Positions 21,961 through 32,984 are shown, numbered from the stretch's first letter. The stretch: 64,000 nt of DNA from Aradus depressus (GCA_963662175.1 OY759226.1:26566065-26630064), one strand, 5' to 3'. The notes: generated from the letters alone by a model not told the origin. Numbers and translations: made by a program.

Positions 21961-22900
21961 TCAAAAGTTAAATAAAAACAGTTGTTATAAGAATGTTAAT
22001 ATAAAAATGTTATATAAAAACTGATTAAAAGAATACACGCTCCAAAAAAACCTGAGTATTAAGAATGTTATATATTCAGGAAAAAAATGGGAAAATAATA
22101 TAGCTACCAAATATATTATTAATAATATTTACAGAAAGTACAGAAGAGCTTTATTTAAATAAGAAAACAAAGAAAAACTTCATCTTTTAAAGGATGTCAG
22201 TAAGCTTTTAGCAACCCTCCCGAGTTGTTATCGAACAGATATCGGAAATAAATAATATTTTAGGGGTTAAAGAATGATTTGGCCAGGTTTGAAGAGAAAT
22301 GTTAACTGTTAACTGAGATATCCATCAAAACATTACTAGGAATTATTATTTTTTAAATAATACAGAGCTAAAAACCCATCAATCATTTTCTGACATGACC
22401 CTCCCTCTCTCAGAATTTGATGAAATTTCTCCGAGTTGTTTTGATGAGTCTGAAATATATAGGATTTTTTTTACATACTTTTAAAGTTGACAATTTTTCA
22501 ATGTACCTACACTGCCAACACGTATCCCATGCTCTACTTAACTTAGAAAGATCTCATTGGTTTCATTTATTATTTCGTATTTAAACATATTTAAATAATA
22601 ATACTGTCTAAGTTCAATTAGTACTCTCAGAGTTGTGGGTAAACATCCTGTCATTAATGTTTTGACAATCTTTGTGAAAAGAATACTTCATAAGAATATT
22701 TACTTTGAGATAGTTTATAAATTAGATACATAAACAGATAACTCTTAGAGTCTGACACACATGGATTAGAGTTAACAATACTATTAAAAAGTAAAAAGGA
22801 ATTAATAAATAAATACTTGGAAATATGAGTACAAAAATATTTATTTTATACAGTAGATAAAGTATAATATAAATAAAGTAGATACTTTTTTTTTTTTTAT
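21961..22900. other. AT-rich spacer
   Basis: No ORF or named repeat recognised in about 0.9 kb. Confidence 0.4.
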
Positions 22901-23000
22901 TTAATTAAAATTGAGATTATATTTTTTGATAACTTTTCCAGAAGTGTCTGTTTCACGATGACATTTCGGGACTCGTTCTCGCCTCCCATCCTCAGGTCAC
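22901..23000 (-). repeat. PLE-type 3' structured motif
   Basis: Minus strand: CTGAGGA (22995-22989), then TGGGAGGCGAGAACGAGTCC-C, GAAA (22967-22964), TGTC. GGGA pairs with TCCC. The downstream CTTCTGGAAAAGTTATC is shared with 59195-59215. Confidence 0.6.
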
Positions 23001-23474
23001 AACGTGCGAAATATATAATAAAAAAAAAAAAAAAATAACATAATTATAAAATATAAATATATATAAATAAATAAAATTTTAATAAAAATCCTTAAAAGAG
23101 AAAAACAGGAAAAATAAATTAGTGTATAAATAATAAAAATAATGATCAAAACGTAGATTCGAGACCTTAAAGGAGGATATCTTTGGAGGAACTCTGCCAA
23201 AAAAGATAAAAATGAAAGATATGTATCAAATAATGTTTTTGAATAGAAAACACGATTTTTTTATTATGGTATTTTTATTATTTTTGAACAATGAGAAAAA
23301 AAATCCTTTACGAATAGGTTTCCTCTAACATAAACGTTTTTAGTTGAAGTTTAAATTTTCTTACTTAATTTCTACTGTCTTCAAGAAGTGGGGTAGGGCA
23401 TTAAAGAAATAATTAATTTGTGAAATATAGGTTTTAAAACTATTAATCCCATGAGCCAGTACTTAGTTCGAGGT

Positions 23475-23800
23475 AGGGACAAAACTAAATTGAGAACAAA
23501 AGTAGAGAATATAGTAGAGTGCGGGACGATCAACCAACTGTATATTGGACGGATATTCGACGTTTTAAAGGCCTAAAAAAATTCCTTTACAATTATATCG
23601 AGTAAGAGAGGATTCTTGATTCGTTCTATAGTTCCAGTACAGACCGACTAGAAGAAAAGAGGTGTCTTGAGGTAGAAACTATCTTGTAAGTAGTAGAAAC
23701 ATAAATTCGACAAGAGTTGAGCCTGGAATTCCTCAACTCTCCTGACAACATCCTCGTTAGTCTGTTTCTTCCTTTGTCGGATCAACTCCCAACATTACAC
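23475..23800 (+). pseudogene. PLE GIY-YIG fragment, second copy
   Basis: RDKTKLRTK...VECGTINQLYIG aligns with the copy at 10788 (RDKIDIENK...ECATCSQLYIG). The second cysteine of the pair is lost and the frame ends at 23574. The following sequence (LEVETIL, ELSLEFLNSPDNILVSLF frames, about 23640-23790) probably continues the C-terminus with breaks. Confidence 0.65.
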
Positions 23801-24069
23801 AAACTTTGTTCCTAATCCTCTCTGTTTCTCTCCCGCCTCCGCCGCCCCTCTTCGGGTTGCTATGTTTGGATACTGTTGAAACAGAAGACTCACACAAAAC
23901 ATCAAACTAGTTGTCCTTAAGCACTCCAGAGATGTTTCATTCTCATCTATCTTGTATGAGTTTATCTTTACAATGTTTACAATTACTAAATTTGACTTCC
24001 CAAAACTTCAACTGTATATTTATTTACCTTCACAAAATTTAAAATATAATGAAATGTCAATGGCTAAAT

Positions 24070-24545
24070 TAATTCGGGACGAATTAATCAATTAGCTTTT
24101 CGCTCTGCCTCCAAAACTAGTGGACTATTTGCGCTAATATTCAACAATTGACTTACATAGGGACACTTAAATCCCCATACTAAATTTTATGACGATAAAC
24201 TCATTATATCGGTAGTTTAGGTTTTTTTTTTGAAGTGAGCACCCTCCCCTTCTATTCCCTTCGGATTTTTTGGGTCATAAGCCTCCCCCTAATCCCCCCT
24301 TTCCTTCGGTCGCTTTGGCTGAAATCAATAGGTGTCGTCGATTGACTCACATATAAAATTTCGTCTCAATATACTCATTCTATCGGGGTTAATCGTGTTC
24401 ACAGACACACATATTATAAAAAGATAAATTCAATACAATGTGCACAGACACTTAAGCAATTCATTTTTTACATTGAATTCCGGTGAAAATATAACATCAA
24501 ATTGCTGTCCGATTATGCCCGACCTTCTTATACAGGGAGGGGGGG
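24070..24545 (-). repeat. R1 repeat, reverse, near complete
   Basis: Longest uninterrupted reverse copy. GACGAATTAATCAATTAGCTTTTCGCTC start, ATCCCCATACTAAATTTTATG, the pyrimidine-rich centre, AATAGGTGTCGTCGATTGAC, TTCACAGACACAC, CCGATTATGCCCGACC end, followed by G12. Confidence 0.82.
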
Positions 24546-24774
24546 GGGACCCTACAGCCGCCCATGAACTGCAGATATTAACGACAGAAGTTTAATATAG
24601 AGAGAGCGAGATAAGAGGAATCCCCCGTTAACTTTTGAACAAGGCAAGATAAAATCTAGAAGCAGATTTCCTCTTCATTGGCCGACTTGGGAAACTATTT
24701 TAGGCAAAAAATCAATTATTTTTTAAGGCCCAAGGGATAAAGGGCCTAAATCCAACTTTAAGTCCTCAAACAGT

Positions 24775-25010
24775 ACTAGTGAATCACAGACAATGTAATT
24801 CCCCAGCACGAATTAATCAATTAAGTTTTCTTTCATCCCCTAAAACCAATAGGTAACATTCTTATTAGATTTTGAATTTACATATAAAATTTCGTGTCAA
24901 CACATTTATTACAACGAAATTTATTAGAATTTTTATGTTAAATCCCCCTCCCTCCATCACCTAATCACCCCCCTTCCATTTGGTCAATTTGGCTGAACAT
25001 CATTATATAA
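24775..25010 (-). repeat. R1 repeat, reverse, hairpin half
   Basis: GTGAATCACAGACAATGTAATTCCCCAGCACGAATTAATC start, then 'TTTCGTGTCAACACATTTATT' and a C-rich centre. Immediately tandem to the preceding copy. About three tandem 20-bp CGATTAAATAAAAAATAAAT units follow at 25040-25110. Confidence 0.75.
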
Positions 25011-25109
25011 TATAAAACGAACATCATTATATAGTATAAAATTATAGAAATAATTAAATAAAAAATAAATCGATTAAATAAAAAATAAATCGATTAAATA
25101 AAAAATAAA

Positions 25110-25620
25110 AAATACTTCAATATCATAATGAGGAATGATAATCGATCTAGATATCGATCTATAGTATCACAAAAAAAATGGTTTATGAATAATTATATTA
25201 AATATGAATAAATTACTAATAATACACATAATAATATTTTAGGTTATATAAGGAAGACTTAATAGGACTAAATAAAGATGTTGAGAAACACAGATAAACT
25301 TATATTAGTTTGGAAAATAAAGGAAATTAATAATGAAACATGTTAATAAAATTAAAGTAAGATATTTTATATTGTAAAGGATTGCAGTAGCATGACTGTA
25401 TTTATTTAATTGGAATTAGTTTGTTTTATTGTATTGATATTATTGTTGAATCCTCCAAATAGGAAGATTAATTTCTAACGTAACTAGTAACAAATGTTAT
25501 TTCAGTCATTGAAATAAACTGCCCGAAACTGTTTGACTATTATACAAAAGATGAATAAATAGTGAAAGTGTAAACTAATTGGGAGAGAAGACCTAAAAAA
25601 AAAAAAAAAAAATTTGAGTA
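25110..25620. other. AT-rich spacer
   Basis: No gene or named repeat recognised. Contains a short A17 run. Confidence 0.4.
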
Positions 25621-26040
25621 CAATAATCGTTATGGAGTTCTTCATTCGTTGTATCGAAAGTTATCGTGTTTACAGACACAATGGGAGTAATAGTAGTCGG
25701 TGAATCATTGTAAATGTACTTCCCCACTCCTTCAGAAACAAATTAACCCATCTTGTAAATCGATAGGTGTCTTAGTTGTGGCCTGGATCCATTAATAACA
25801 TTTCGTGTCATTATAACGTTACATTCCTAGTTTATTACGAGGGCGGGAGTAATCGTGTTCACAGGGCACACAGGCATGAAAATTTATTTTCATTTTCAAC
25901 ATCGAATTTCAGACCGATATAATAACTTCCCCTATATTTCATAACTTCCCCTATATTTCATAACTTCCCCTATATTTCATAACTTCCCCTATATTTCATA
26001 ACTTCCCCTATACTTCGTTTAGCTGGGGAAGTAAAATTGA
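25621..26040 (-). repeat. R1 repeat, reverse, with expanded end block
   Basis: Standard reverse R1 blocks. The ATAACTTCCCCTATATTTC block (19 bp) is repeated in tandem about five times at 25930-26012, then closes with ACTTCGTTTAGCTGGGGAAG. Confidence 0.85.
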
Positions 26041-26566
26041 TGTAGTTATGGGCTGTCTCCTAAAACAAGGACCAATGTATTTCCATAAATTCAATATTTT
26101 ATTGAATTATTAATTTATTTATCTTTGTGTGATTTTATTTTAATTAATTTTGAAATTTCAAATTTAAATTTACCTGTACTCGCGGGCAGATAATCTGCCC
26201 TGTCAGCAACACTCCTCCAATTTATCCCACCAATTTAATATATTTCCAAAAAACAATTTTAATTTAGCAAACTTGCGAACAAAACTGGTTTAGGTAAACT
26301 AATGGTTGAGTTCGGAGGTTATTGAAGGGAAACATACTATATTTTTGTGTTGTCCATCACAAAACCCGAGCTGCGATTTCATTCGTGACGAACGAACCAC
26401 GGAAGTGATGCATAAATGGGCCATAAAAAATAATAACTAACTCTTCTAATTCAATTATTCTTTTTACCGAAACATCTTATCTTATATGCACTTTTCAATT
26501 ATTAAAGAAAATACAGTAAATTTGAGTTATAATGCTAGCAAACAAGCGTCCGGATTCAATATGATC
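26041..26566. other. Unassigned spacer
   Basis: No ORF or repeat supported. Confidence 0.35.
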
Positions 26567-26840
26567 CTCATACCTACGTAACCCTTCAATGTGTTCCTCG
26601 TACCTACGTACCCCTTGTGTATTTCGTACCTACGTAACCCTTCAATGTGTTCCTTGTACCTACGTGCCCCTTGAGTATTTCGTACCTACGTAACCCTTCA
26701 ATGTGTTCTTCGTACCTACGTACCCCTTGAGTATTTCGTACCTACGTAACCCTTCAATGTGTTCCTCGTACCTACGTACCCCTTGTATATGTCGTACCTA
26801 CGTATCCCTTCAATGTGTATTTCGTACGTACCTATCCCTA
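26567..26840. repeat. Minisatellite, 56-bp higher-order unit
   Basis: TACCTACGTA cores at 26571, 26601, 26627, 26657, 26683, 26713, 26739, 26769 and 26795 alternate at 30- and 26-bp spacing. Two related half-units (ACCCTTCAATGTGTTCCTCG and CCCCTTGWGTATTTCG) make one 56-bp unit, about five times. Confidence 0.92.
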
Positions 26841-26960
26841 CAGTGAATTAATCACCATAGAATTAGGATAATTTCTGGTTTGGACATTTGATGCCTGGAT
26901 TAATGCGCTAGTATCTTGTGTTAGCTGTACATCTCACACATTCCCATCAACGTAGATAAA

Positions 26961-27278
26961 GGACGGCGTGCTCAAGGTTTTTCTTCTTCTTCTTCCAGCG
27001 GCGCTATGGGGGCCTTCATTCGTCTCGATCTAAAGCATTGTCTCTCCATCCTCTGACGCCCAACACTCGGAGATCCTCCTTGACGTCGTCCAGCCAACAG
27101 AGTCTAGTCTTCCTCTTCTTCTGACAAGTACTTCCCGTTCCCACAGTTGCAGAGTCTTTTCATTTTCTTCAATCAGCGCCCAAGTTTCATTAGTGTAAGT
27201 CACAATTGGACGGGTTTCGAACCCGGGATCTTGAGCTCAGTTGGCAAGTATGCTCGCTACCTCTGAACTACTGTCCTC
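26961..27278 (-). repeat. SINE-A split by a LINE fragment
   Basis: AGGACGGCGTGCTCAAGG (body) at 26961 and the tRNA-like head (GGGTTTCGAACCCGGGATCT ... ACTGTCCTC) at about 27208-27278 are in the right order and orientation but separated by about 225 bp of LINE sequence. Confidence 0.75.
26982..27205 (-). pseudogene. LINE 3' end with (GAA)n tail
   Basis: Minus strand: ETWALIEENEKTLQLWERE, then in another frame RRGRP-like, WLDDVKEDLRVLGVRGWRD. This is the C-terminal pattern of RTE/CR1-like LINE ORFs. It ends in GAAGAAGAAGAA (26984-26997 on plus as TTCTTCTTCTTC), a microsatellite tail. One frameshift. Confidence 0.78.
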
Positions 27279-27640
27279 AACGTAACTTGTTCTCCTCTCA
27301 GCGACTAGAGTATAGTAACGCTACTTAAAAAGACTTTCCATCGAATAATACTCTCTAAGTAAAAAATAAAGTCCGTTGAAATGAATAGTAGTGGCACAAC
27401 CCGACAAAGTTTTCTTACAAAGAGGGAACAACGTTACATGCTTGACTAAGTTCAAGATTAAAGAACTTTAGACCACCCAACAGGAGAGTGCACAATATGA
27501 ACTGTGGTATATTAAAAAAGTGAGTTAACTATACATACACTCTGGTGATATGAAAAATATTACACAACAGATCACACATTGAAGGGATTTTTATGCAAAA
27601 ATGTCGTAGATATGTTTTTTTTTTACTTCCATATTTGTAC
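27279..27640. other. Unassigned spacer
   Basis: No ORF or repeat supported. Confidence 0.35.
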
Positions 27641-27649
27641 GAATACTAT

Positions 27650-27890
27650 CTTTTCTGTCTGTCTATTTGTCTGTGAACATGTTAACTGAATGAATTCCAT
27701 AAAAAATTTTATATGGTGTATCCAGAACCCCATGACGCCTATTGAATTTCAGAGGAGCTCGGTAGCTCGAAGGGTCCTTAGTTTTTTTTGGGATCAGGAA
27801 GCCGGAAAACATGAAATTTCAGTAAAAACTCAATATTTCATCAATTTTCTGATTACATAACTTCCCTTATACTTTGCATAGTTGGGGAAG
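27650..27890. repeat. R1 composite (forward half, then reverse half)
   Basis: 27650-27770 reads in R1 forward direction (CTGTGAACATGTTAACTG...CCAGAACCCCATGACGCC). 27790-27890 reads reverse (AACATGAAATTTCAG...ACATAACTTCCCTTATACTT). A head-to-head join. Confidence 0.7.
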
Positions 27891-27897
27891 TAACAAT

Positions 27898-28742
27898 CAG
27901 TGTTGGCAAACATTTAGTTTGATTGACGATTGAATTAGTTTTAGTCGTATAAAAAATTGAAACAATGATTGAATCAATTTTAGTTTTCAATGTTGATTAA
28001 TAATTTGATTGCAATACTAATGTCGAGGAAATTGTAAAGTAAACGAATTATTAAATTAGACAAATGGTTTATTCTTTTATTAGTCATTCATACATGGTGT
28101 GCAAATAACAATATTTTCATATTTTTTATTTATTTATACTTTTACTACATATAATCAAACCGTCAATGTTTTCGATTCATTATATTTAAATTGGTTTTCA
28201 TGACGACTCTTTTCTCAAACATGTCATCAGATAGTTTGTGTGATATCGGTGAGTTGGTCATAGTAGCATAGGAAAACATTCTTTCAACTGGTCCCGATGA
28301 CGGCATAGGCTCTGTAGCTAACAATGCTTTGTCTCAATACAATAGACCCTTTCCAGGTAGTGACACAAACAGCGATACAATGTGCTAATAAACAGAAAAG
28401 TACCTAATTACCTATAAGATAAGGCTTATTTTGAATGGAAAGAACTTGAGTAATTTTTAAGAGTTTAAAATTTTATTGCGTTGTGTCAGTTGTTACTAGA
28501 GGGTACAAGGTCGGTTCATGTTCTGCATAATATTTTATTGTCTCGTTTTCAAATACGAAAAATATCTTTTTAGTTAAAAAATTAATCCAAACTAAAACTA
28601 ATAACTAATTATTACTCGATTTTAGTAGTGACTAAAACTATATTATCAATCGTGATTGATTTAGTCATAACTAAAATAATCACTAACTTTTTAGTTTGAT
28701 TCGTCCATCGATTGAAAATAATAATGACTAAGCCCAACTCTG
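27898..28742 (-). mobile_element. hAT DNA transposon, degraded, with 8-bp TSD
   Basis: Termini CAGTGTTGGC (27898) and CCCAACTCTG (28742) are imperfect inverted repeats of hAT type. GTAACAAT (27890-27897) and GTAACAAC (28743-28750) form the 8-bp duplication typical of hAT, with one mismatch. The element is about 845 bp, far shorter than an autonomous hAT, and retains only the transposase C-terminus. It sits directly on the end of an R1 copy. Confidence 0.85.
28182..28330 (-). pseudogene. hAT transposase dimerisation-domain fragment
   Basis: Uninterrupted frame reading SSGPVERMFSYATMTNSPIS, then HKLSDDMFEKRVVMKTNLN. The VERxFS and the L-x(n)-K-x-N spacing are hallmarks of the hAT C-terminal dimerisation domain. 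The catalytic region and zinc finger are absent, so it is non-functional. Confidence 0.85.
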
Positions 28743-29032
28743 GTAACAACACATGAAACTTTTTGTAAGATCAGAAGAAATGTAACTGTTTCTTGTGTTG
28801 GATCTACAGCAAGACAAAAAGAAAAAGAAAGAAAGATACACAAATCGAACAGAAACACGACTTGTTCGGTTGTTTGAAAAACAAAAGCCCAACTGAAACT
28901 TTCGCTCGACGTGACGTACCTACGCGAACTTACTAACCCATACACACTGCTTACTATTCTTTCAACCTAAAATAAGTTTGTAGCCTATGGAGGAATGTAA
29001 ACAATCGTCTCAATTAAAACATCGTCTTAACA

Positions 29033-29140
29033 TCAGTTCATTTCTTGTCTTTTCAGCCTGGTGTGAGGATTCCACGACATTCTTTTGTCAATTATGAGGC
29101 CTGGGTAGTTTTTTTTAACGAAATTTGCTATTAAGGAGTT
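29033..29140 (-). pseudogene. LINE reverse-transcriptase fragment (thumb region)
   Basis: Minus strand: YPGLIIDKRMSWNPHTRLKRQEMN, the YLGL.LDKRLTW..H block that follows the catalytic core in Jockey/CR1-like LINEs. Same family as 47240-47345 (LGLILDKRLTWNLHRRPKRQE). A G17 run (29142-29158) abuts it. Confidence 0.65.
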
Positions 29141-29350
29141 AGGGGGGGGGGGGGGGGGTCTGCCGGACCCTAAACTGATAAACCAAATTTCTATAGTAAA
29201 AAGTAAACAATAATCAATCAAACAAATCAATTAATCGATAATATAACACCAGCCCCGTGTGCTCCAAGCCACTTTAGTGACAATGCATCTTCTCCGTTTC
29301 GCTGCTCTACTCCAATATTCTGGCTTCGACTAGTGACCTCTAGTGAGCAT

Positions 29351-29525
29351 TTTCTTAAAGACCCCCCTACCCTAGATGAATAAAAAATTTAGTGTAGGCA
29401 AAATTTAGGACTCACAGTAGAGTCGGGCTCATGTCCACCTGAGTGACGAAAGATCGCTCTGGTACTAGGCGATATGACCTCGTAGTTAAAGCCCGGGCAT
29501 GAGTCAGAAAACCAAACCTAACCTA
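29351..29525 (+). repeat. SINE-A, 5'-truncated, CCTAA tail
   Basis: Starts in CTTAAAGACCCCC; ends CAGAAAACCAAACCTAACCTA. Confidence 0.88.
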
Positions 29526-29735
29526 TAAAATTTCGTATTTATACATTAATTCTATCGGGAGTTATAGTGTTATATACACACAGAAATAAAGGAATTTTTT
29601 TTTGCGATTTCATTAATTTTGGAGTTGGAAGGAGACATGAAATTGCGGTGAAAACATGGATGACTAGAAATATATTTACGTTGTATTTAAACCCTCCCCC
29701 CCTCCCCGAACAAATATCTGGCTACGCCAGAGTGA
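29526..29735 (-). repeat. R1 repeat, reverse, then a CTGGCTACGCCAG motif
   Basis: TTTCGTATTTATACATTAATTCTATCGGG, 'GGAGACATGAAATTGCGGTGAAAAC'. CTGGCTACGCCAG at about 29709 resembles the complement of the motif at 6009. Confidence 0.6.
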
Positions 29736-29939
29736 GTAAGCAGCCTGATTAACTAAACAATATGTCTCCATTTAATTAGATCTAGTGTCTAGGAGAGAGA
29801 GAGAGGACGGGATCTGTAGATAACCCAACGTAGAGATTGTGGCGACCTTAACATTATCTCATGTCAGCCAATATCCACCTCATGCATCCTTCATCCTCAC
29901 AGACTCAATCCACATTCAGAAAGGATTTAATAATTAATT

Positions 29940-30030
29940 GTAGTTAGTTATTGTGACTCATGCCCGGGCTTTAACTATAAGGTTATATCGTCAACTACCA
30001 GAGCGCTCAATCGTTACTTTCTCCTTTTTC
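29940..30030 (-). repeat. SINE-A 3' fragment, ACTA-type tail
   Basis: TAGTTAGTTATTGTGACTCA, CCCGGGCTTTAACTATAAGG, ACTACCAGAGCGCTC. The body is lost beyond that point. Confidence 0.8.
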
Positions 30031-30426
30031 AATCTGACTACGAAAATTGTGACCACTTTACTCTGGGGCCTAATTACATTTAGAAAGTTACCGCTTATGT
30101 TTATGACCTAATCAAAAATATTTTCAAGTAATAGTTGTACAGAAAGCTGAAGTACATAATTTATGTGCAATATGATTTTTCGTCCGGTTTTGGAGATATA
30201 TTCCAAAAACCGTCCTTAAATGAAGTTTTGAAACACATATTTTTAGACGTTTCCTTGATTTACCCGAAAAAGGTTCGTCCTATCAAAACATTGGTTCTTA
30301 CAAAAAATGTTCCTTATGAAATTTCCAATCACCAAAAAGTCCTCAGATTTGAGTTAGGATCAATATGACAAAAGTTATAGTGCCTCAAATAATGAAAAAT
30401 ACATTTCTATAGGAAATATTTCAAAG
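30031..30426 (+). repeat. Outer inverted-repeat arm, left
   Basis: About 350 bp (GTGACCACTTTACTCTGGGG ... GATCAATATGACAAAAGTTA) is repeated inverted at 34884-35245 at roughly 85-90% identity by eye. It ends with GGAAATATTTCAAA next to a SINE-A. The ORF at 30135-30368 is within the repeat and shows no domain. Confidence 0.88.
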
Positions 30427-30710
30427 GTTAGGTAAGGTTTTATGACTCATGCCTGGGCTTTAACTGCGAGTTAATATCGCCTATTACCAGAGCGCTCTTC
30501 CGTCACTTTGGTGGACATGAGCCCGACTCTACTGTGGGAGTCCTAAATTTTCCCTACCCTAAATCCTTATTCACCTAGGGTAGGGGTCTTTAACGAGTAT
30601 CTGACATCGCACAGGCTCGGGACCATCGCTCAACAACCTCGGCCGGGTTTCAAACCCGCGATTTTGAGTTCAGTTGGCAAGCATGCTTCCTCTGAGCAAC
30701 CGGCGTCCTC
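30427..30710 (-). repeat. SINE-A, nearly complete, CCTAA tail
   Basis: GGTTAGGTAAGGTTTTATGA start (tail) to CCGGCGTCCTC (head). Missing a short body block between the GGACCATCGCTCAAC and CCTCGGCCGGG segments. Confidence 0.9.
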
Positions 30711-30774
30711 TAATTAATTGTATATCCTGCATTGGTCTGTATAACAGTATTTTGATGTATAACGTCCTCAGAGC

Positions 30775-31035
30775 TATACCAAGTATAGGGGAAGTTATGT
30801 AATCGGTCAAAAATCCGATGCTGCGTTTTCAACGCACTTTCATAAGTGTCTGCGCACTTCATCACAACATATCTGCTGATTTTCAGCGAAATCGATTGAA
30901 GACAAAAGGAGGGAACAGAGGTAGGAAATATACAGATATATAATTCCGTATCGATACATTCACTCTATCGGGAGTAATCGTGTTCAAATACACATACACA
31001 TAGACGAAATTTTTTTTTGACGTGAAAACGTCTAT
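30775..31035. repeat. R1 composite (forward, then reverse)
   Basis: 30775-30915 forward (AAGTATAGGGGAAGTTATGT). 30920-31035 reverse (ATAATTCCGTATCGATACAT, CGTGTTCAAATACACAT). Confidence 0.7.
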
Positions 31036-31872
31036 AATAATAATAATAATAATTTTTATTGTTTAAAGGGATGACCGCTATACAATTGAGTCAGTGACCA
31101 TTACTTTTACATTATTGACATTAACATTTCCAAAATTATATATTGGTCAGCTGGACAAAAATGACATATATAATTACAGGAAACTTTAACAAGCTAAATA
31201 AATAACATGAATAAATAAAGTATAAATAAAACAAGTTATTATAAATTAATAATAATAATATAACAAAGACAGTAAATGTGGAGTGGGGATGTAGGTATTG
31301 AATATCAATATACTATGGAAGTTAAATACACTATTCGTTAACAATGAATGATCTTAGTTTCAGAGCGCTGATTAGATAATGAAAAATGTTTGAGATATCA
31401 TTCTTATTATGGGCCAGGAGTAATGTGTGAAAGTTGGATCGGTCTATACTGATACACTGAGGCAGGAAGTGGCTTCTAATGGGGGAGTAGATCGGACAGG
31501 ATATTAACAGGTGGTATAAGTCTTCCAATTAGTTTTTGTTGCAGATTGTATAAAGTTCCTGGGGATTAAGGGTGTATACATTATTTTTGTAGCTGATTTT
31601 AAGATAGTACTTGCCAGATAGACGGAGTTGTGCCAATGCTTTGATGCGTGAGATGGAGCATTCAGGTTTAGGTATGGTTGGAGTTCATCTGGGTTGTAAA
31701 TATTGGGATAAAAGGTGTTGTATCGGAATTCTAAAAGGTAATATTTATCTTTATTCTTCAGATGATTCACAAATGCGTCCGAAACCCTGGGCAGAGAGTT
31801 TTTTAGCATTACCGGATCCAATATATTTAATAATTCTCCCTCCCCAATTTCATTCAAAATGCTTTTTACTTG
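31034..31872 (-). pseudogene. LINE 3' end with (TTA)n tail (CCHC finger C-terminus)
   Basis: Minus frames: SQVKSILNEIGEGELLN...LPRVSDAFVNHLKNKDKYY (31878-31640), then ISYKNNVYTL...ELYTICNKN-stop-LEDLYHLLISCPIYSPIRSHF and an end at 31331. The final C-x2-C...H...C finger is that of CR1/Jockey-like ORF2. One frameshift near 31600 and one nonsense codon. The 3' UTR ends GTCATCCCTTTAAACAATAA then (TTA)n at about 31033-31055. The same 3' end is seen at 49074-49625. Confidence 0.85.
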
Positions 31873-31879
31873 GGACACC

Positions 31880-32478
31880 GAAAACGTCTATTCGCTCGTT
31901 AAGCACAGTGATAGCCGGTCAAACTTTCTTGTGTTACAAAATACCGTCAGATTTCAATCGATAATAACTACAAGACTAATAATGCGATAACAACGGTTGT
32001 GGTCACAATGGATAGAGCATGTCTGTACGTGTTTGTTTTGCTTGTGACATTATCGGGCTAGTGTGGGCGCCGGCGGATGATTGTTGCGAATTAGCGTTGT
32101 GTAAAATTAGAAATTAGTGTAGCGTGATAACGCGTTTAGATAGGACGTTGATTCGGGTGTCATTATAAATAACTTGAGGAGCATTACTAGGATTCAAAGT
32201 GAAATAATAAAAATTTTTGCCGAAATATATGTAAAAATCAGTATTAAATTGAAAATTGCAAAAAAATTAAAGATGTCGTCTCATATGAATCGTAAATATG
32301 CGCGGAATTATAGAAAACGAAAATCAGAGGAAAGCTCGCATAAAAAGGAATTTAAAAAACCTAAAAGGTCTAGTGCCGAGCAAATGCAAGAGCTACGGCA
32401 GCATGGAAAAGAAAATGAAAAATGATTTTATCCCGACGTTTTCACGGAAAATCTACGGCGTGGACCTTGACTACGCAT
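31880..32478 (+). repeat. Inner inverted-repeat arm, left
   Basis: About 600 bp matching 33166-33775 in inverted orientation (AAAACGTCTATTCGCTCGTT ... GGCGTGGACCTTGACTACGC). Identity by eye about 90%. The outer end is cut by the LINE at 31872. Includes a GC-richer stretch with GGGCGCCGGCGGATGATTGT. Confidence 0.9.
32273..32425 (+). pseudogene. Unknown short basic ORF in the left arm
   Basis: From ATG 32273 (A at -3) the frame reads MSSHMNRKYARNYRKRKSEE and continues KKPKRSSAEQMQELRQ to a TGA. About 50 codons, strongly Lys/Arg-rich. I do not recognise the family. The right-arm copy keeps the same frame with a one-codon indel and reads on into KNDFISTFARKIYGVDLGYA. In this left copy an indel shifts the homologous end (FIPTFSRKIYGVDLDYA) out of frame. 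It could be the N-terminal exon of a transposase or a host-derived coding fragment. Confidence 0.45.
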
Positions 32479-32605
32479 TAATGTTTTTTTATTTTTGGAA
32501 TCCGGAGGTTGAAAAAATGAAATTTCGTTGAAAACTCCGCATCGAATTTTTCACCGTCTACACAACTTCCCTTATACTTGGTCTAGATGGGGAAGTAAAA
32601 CCTTG
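32479..32605 (-). repeat. R1 end fragment, reverse
   Basis: TTTTTGGAATCCGGAGGTTG, GAAAACTCCGCATCGAATTT, CACAACTTCCCTTATACTTGGTCTAGATGGGGAAG. Confidence 0.8.
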
Positions 32606-32984
32606 TGAATATATACCAAAGAAATCCGGTAACTTGTACGTGAACTGACTTACATGCTGAGGATGTTTCCTTGGTCCGGATGATCTCCCTGGGTCCCAGA
32701 ACGGCCCTAAACGAGCCATGTAACGGCTCCTCACGTAGTCGCTAGGTTCGTTAGTTCGCACAATTGGATCAAGGGGAGGCAACAGGGCAAACATTTGCCA
32801 AAAAATCACACCAAGTTACCTCAGCAATTTACCAAAACTGATTTTATCTATTATACTATTTTTTTTCAAATGTTCTACTTAAAAATTAAATGTCTATATG
32901 TCTCAGTGTATCGGAATATATGAAAAGCCGAATACAAGGGGGTCTAGGAGCGCCAATCTGTCCTGTAAGGGACCAAAGGCGCTC
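32606..32984. other. Palindrome spacer with an unassigned minus ORF
   Basis: A minus-strand frame (32809-32558) reads LLPPLDPIVRTNEPSDYVRS and on. It is moderately GC-rich and unlike its neighbours. No domain recognised. Confidence 0.35.

Noticed and set aside
28691..28945. 84-codon minus ORF next to the hAT element
   Set aside because: Starts inside the hAT terminus and has no domain; chance frame.
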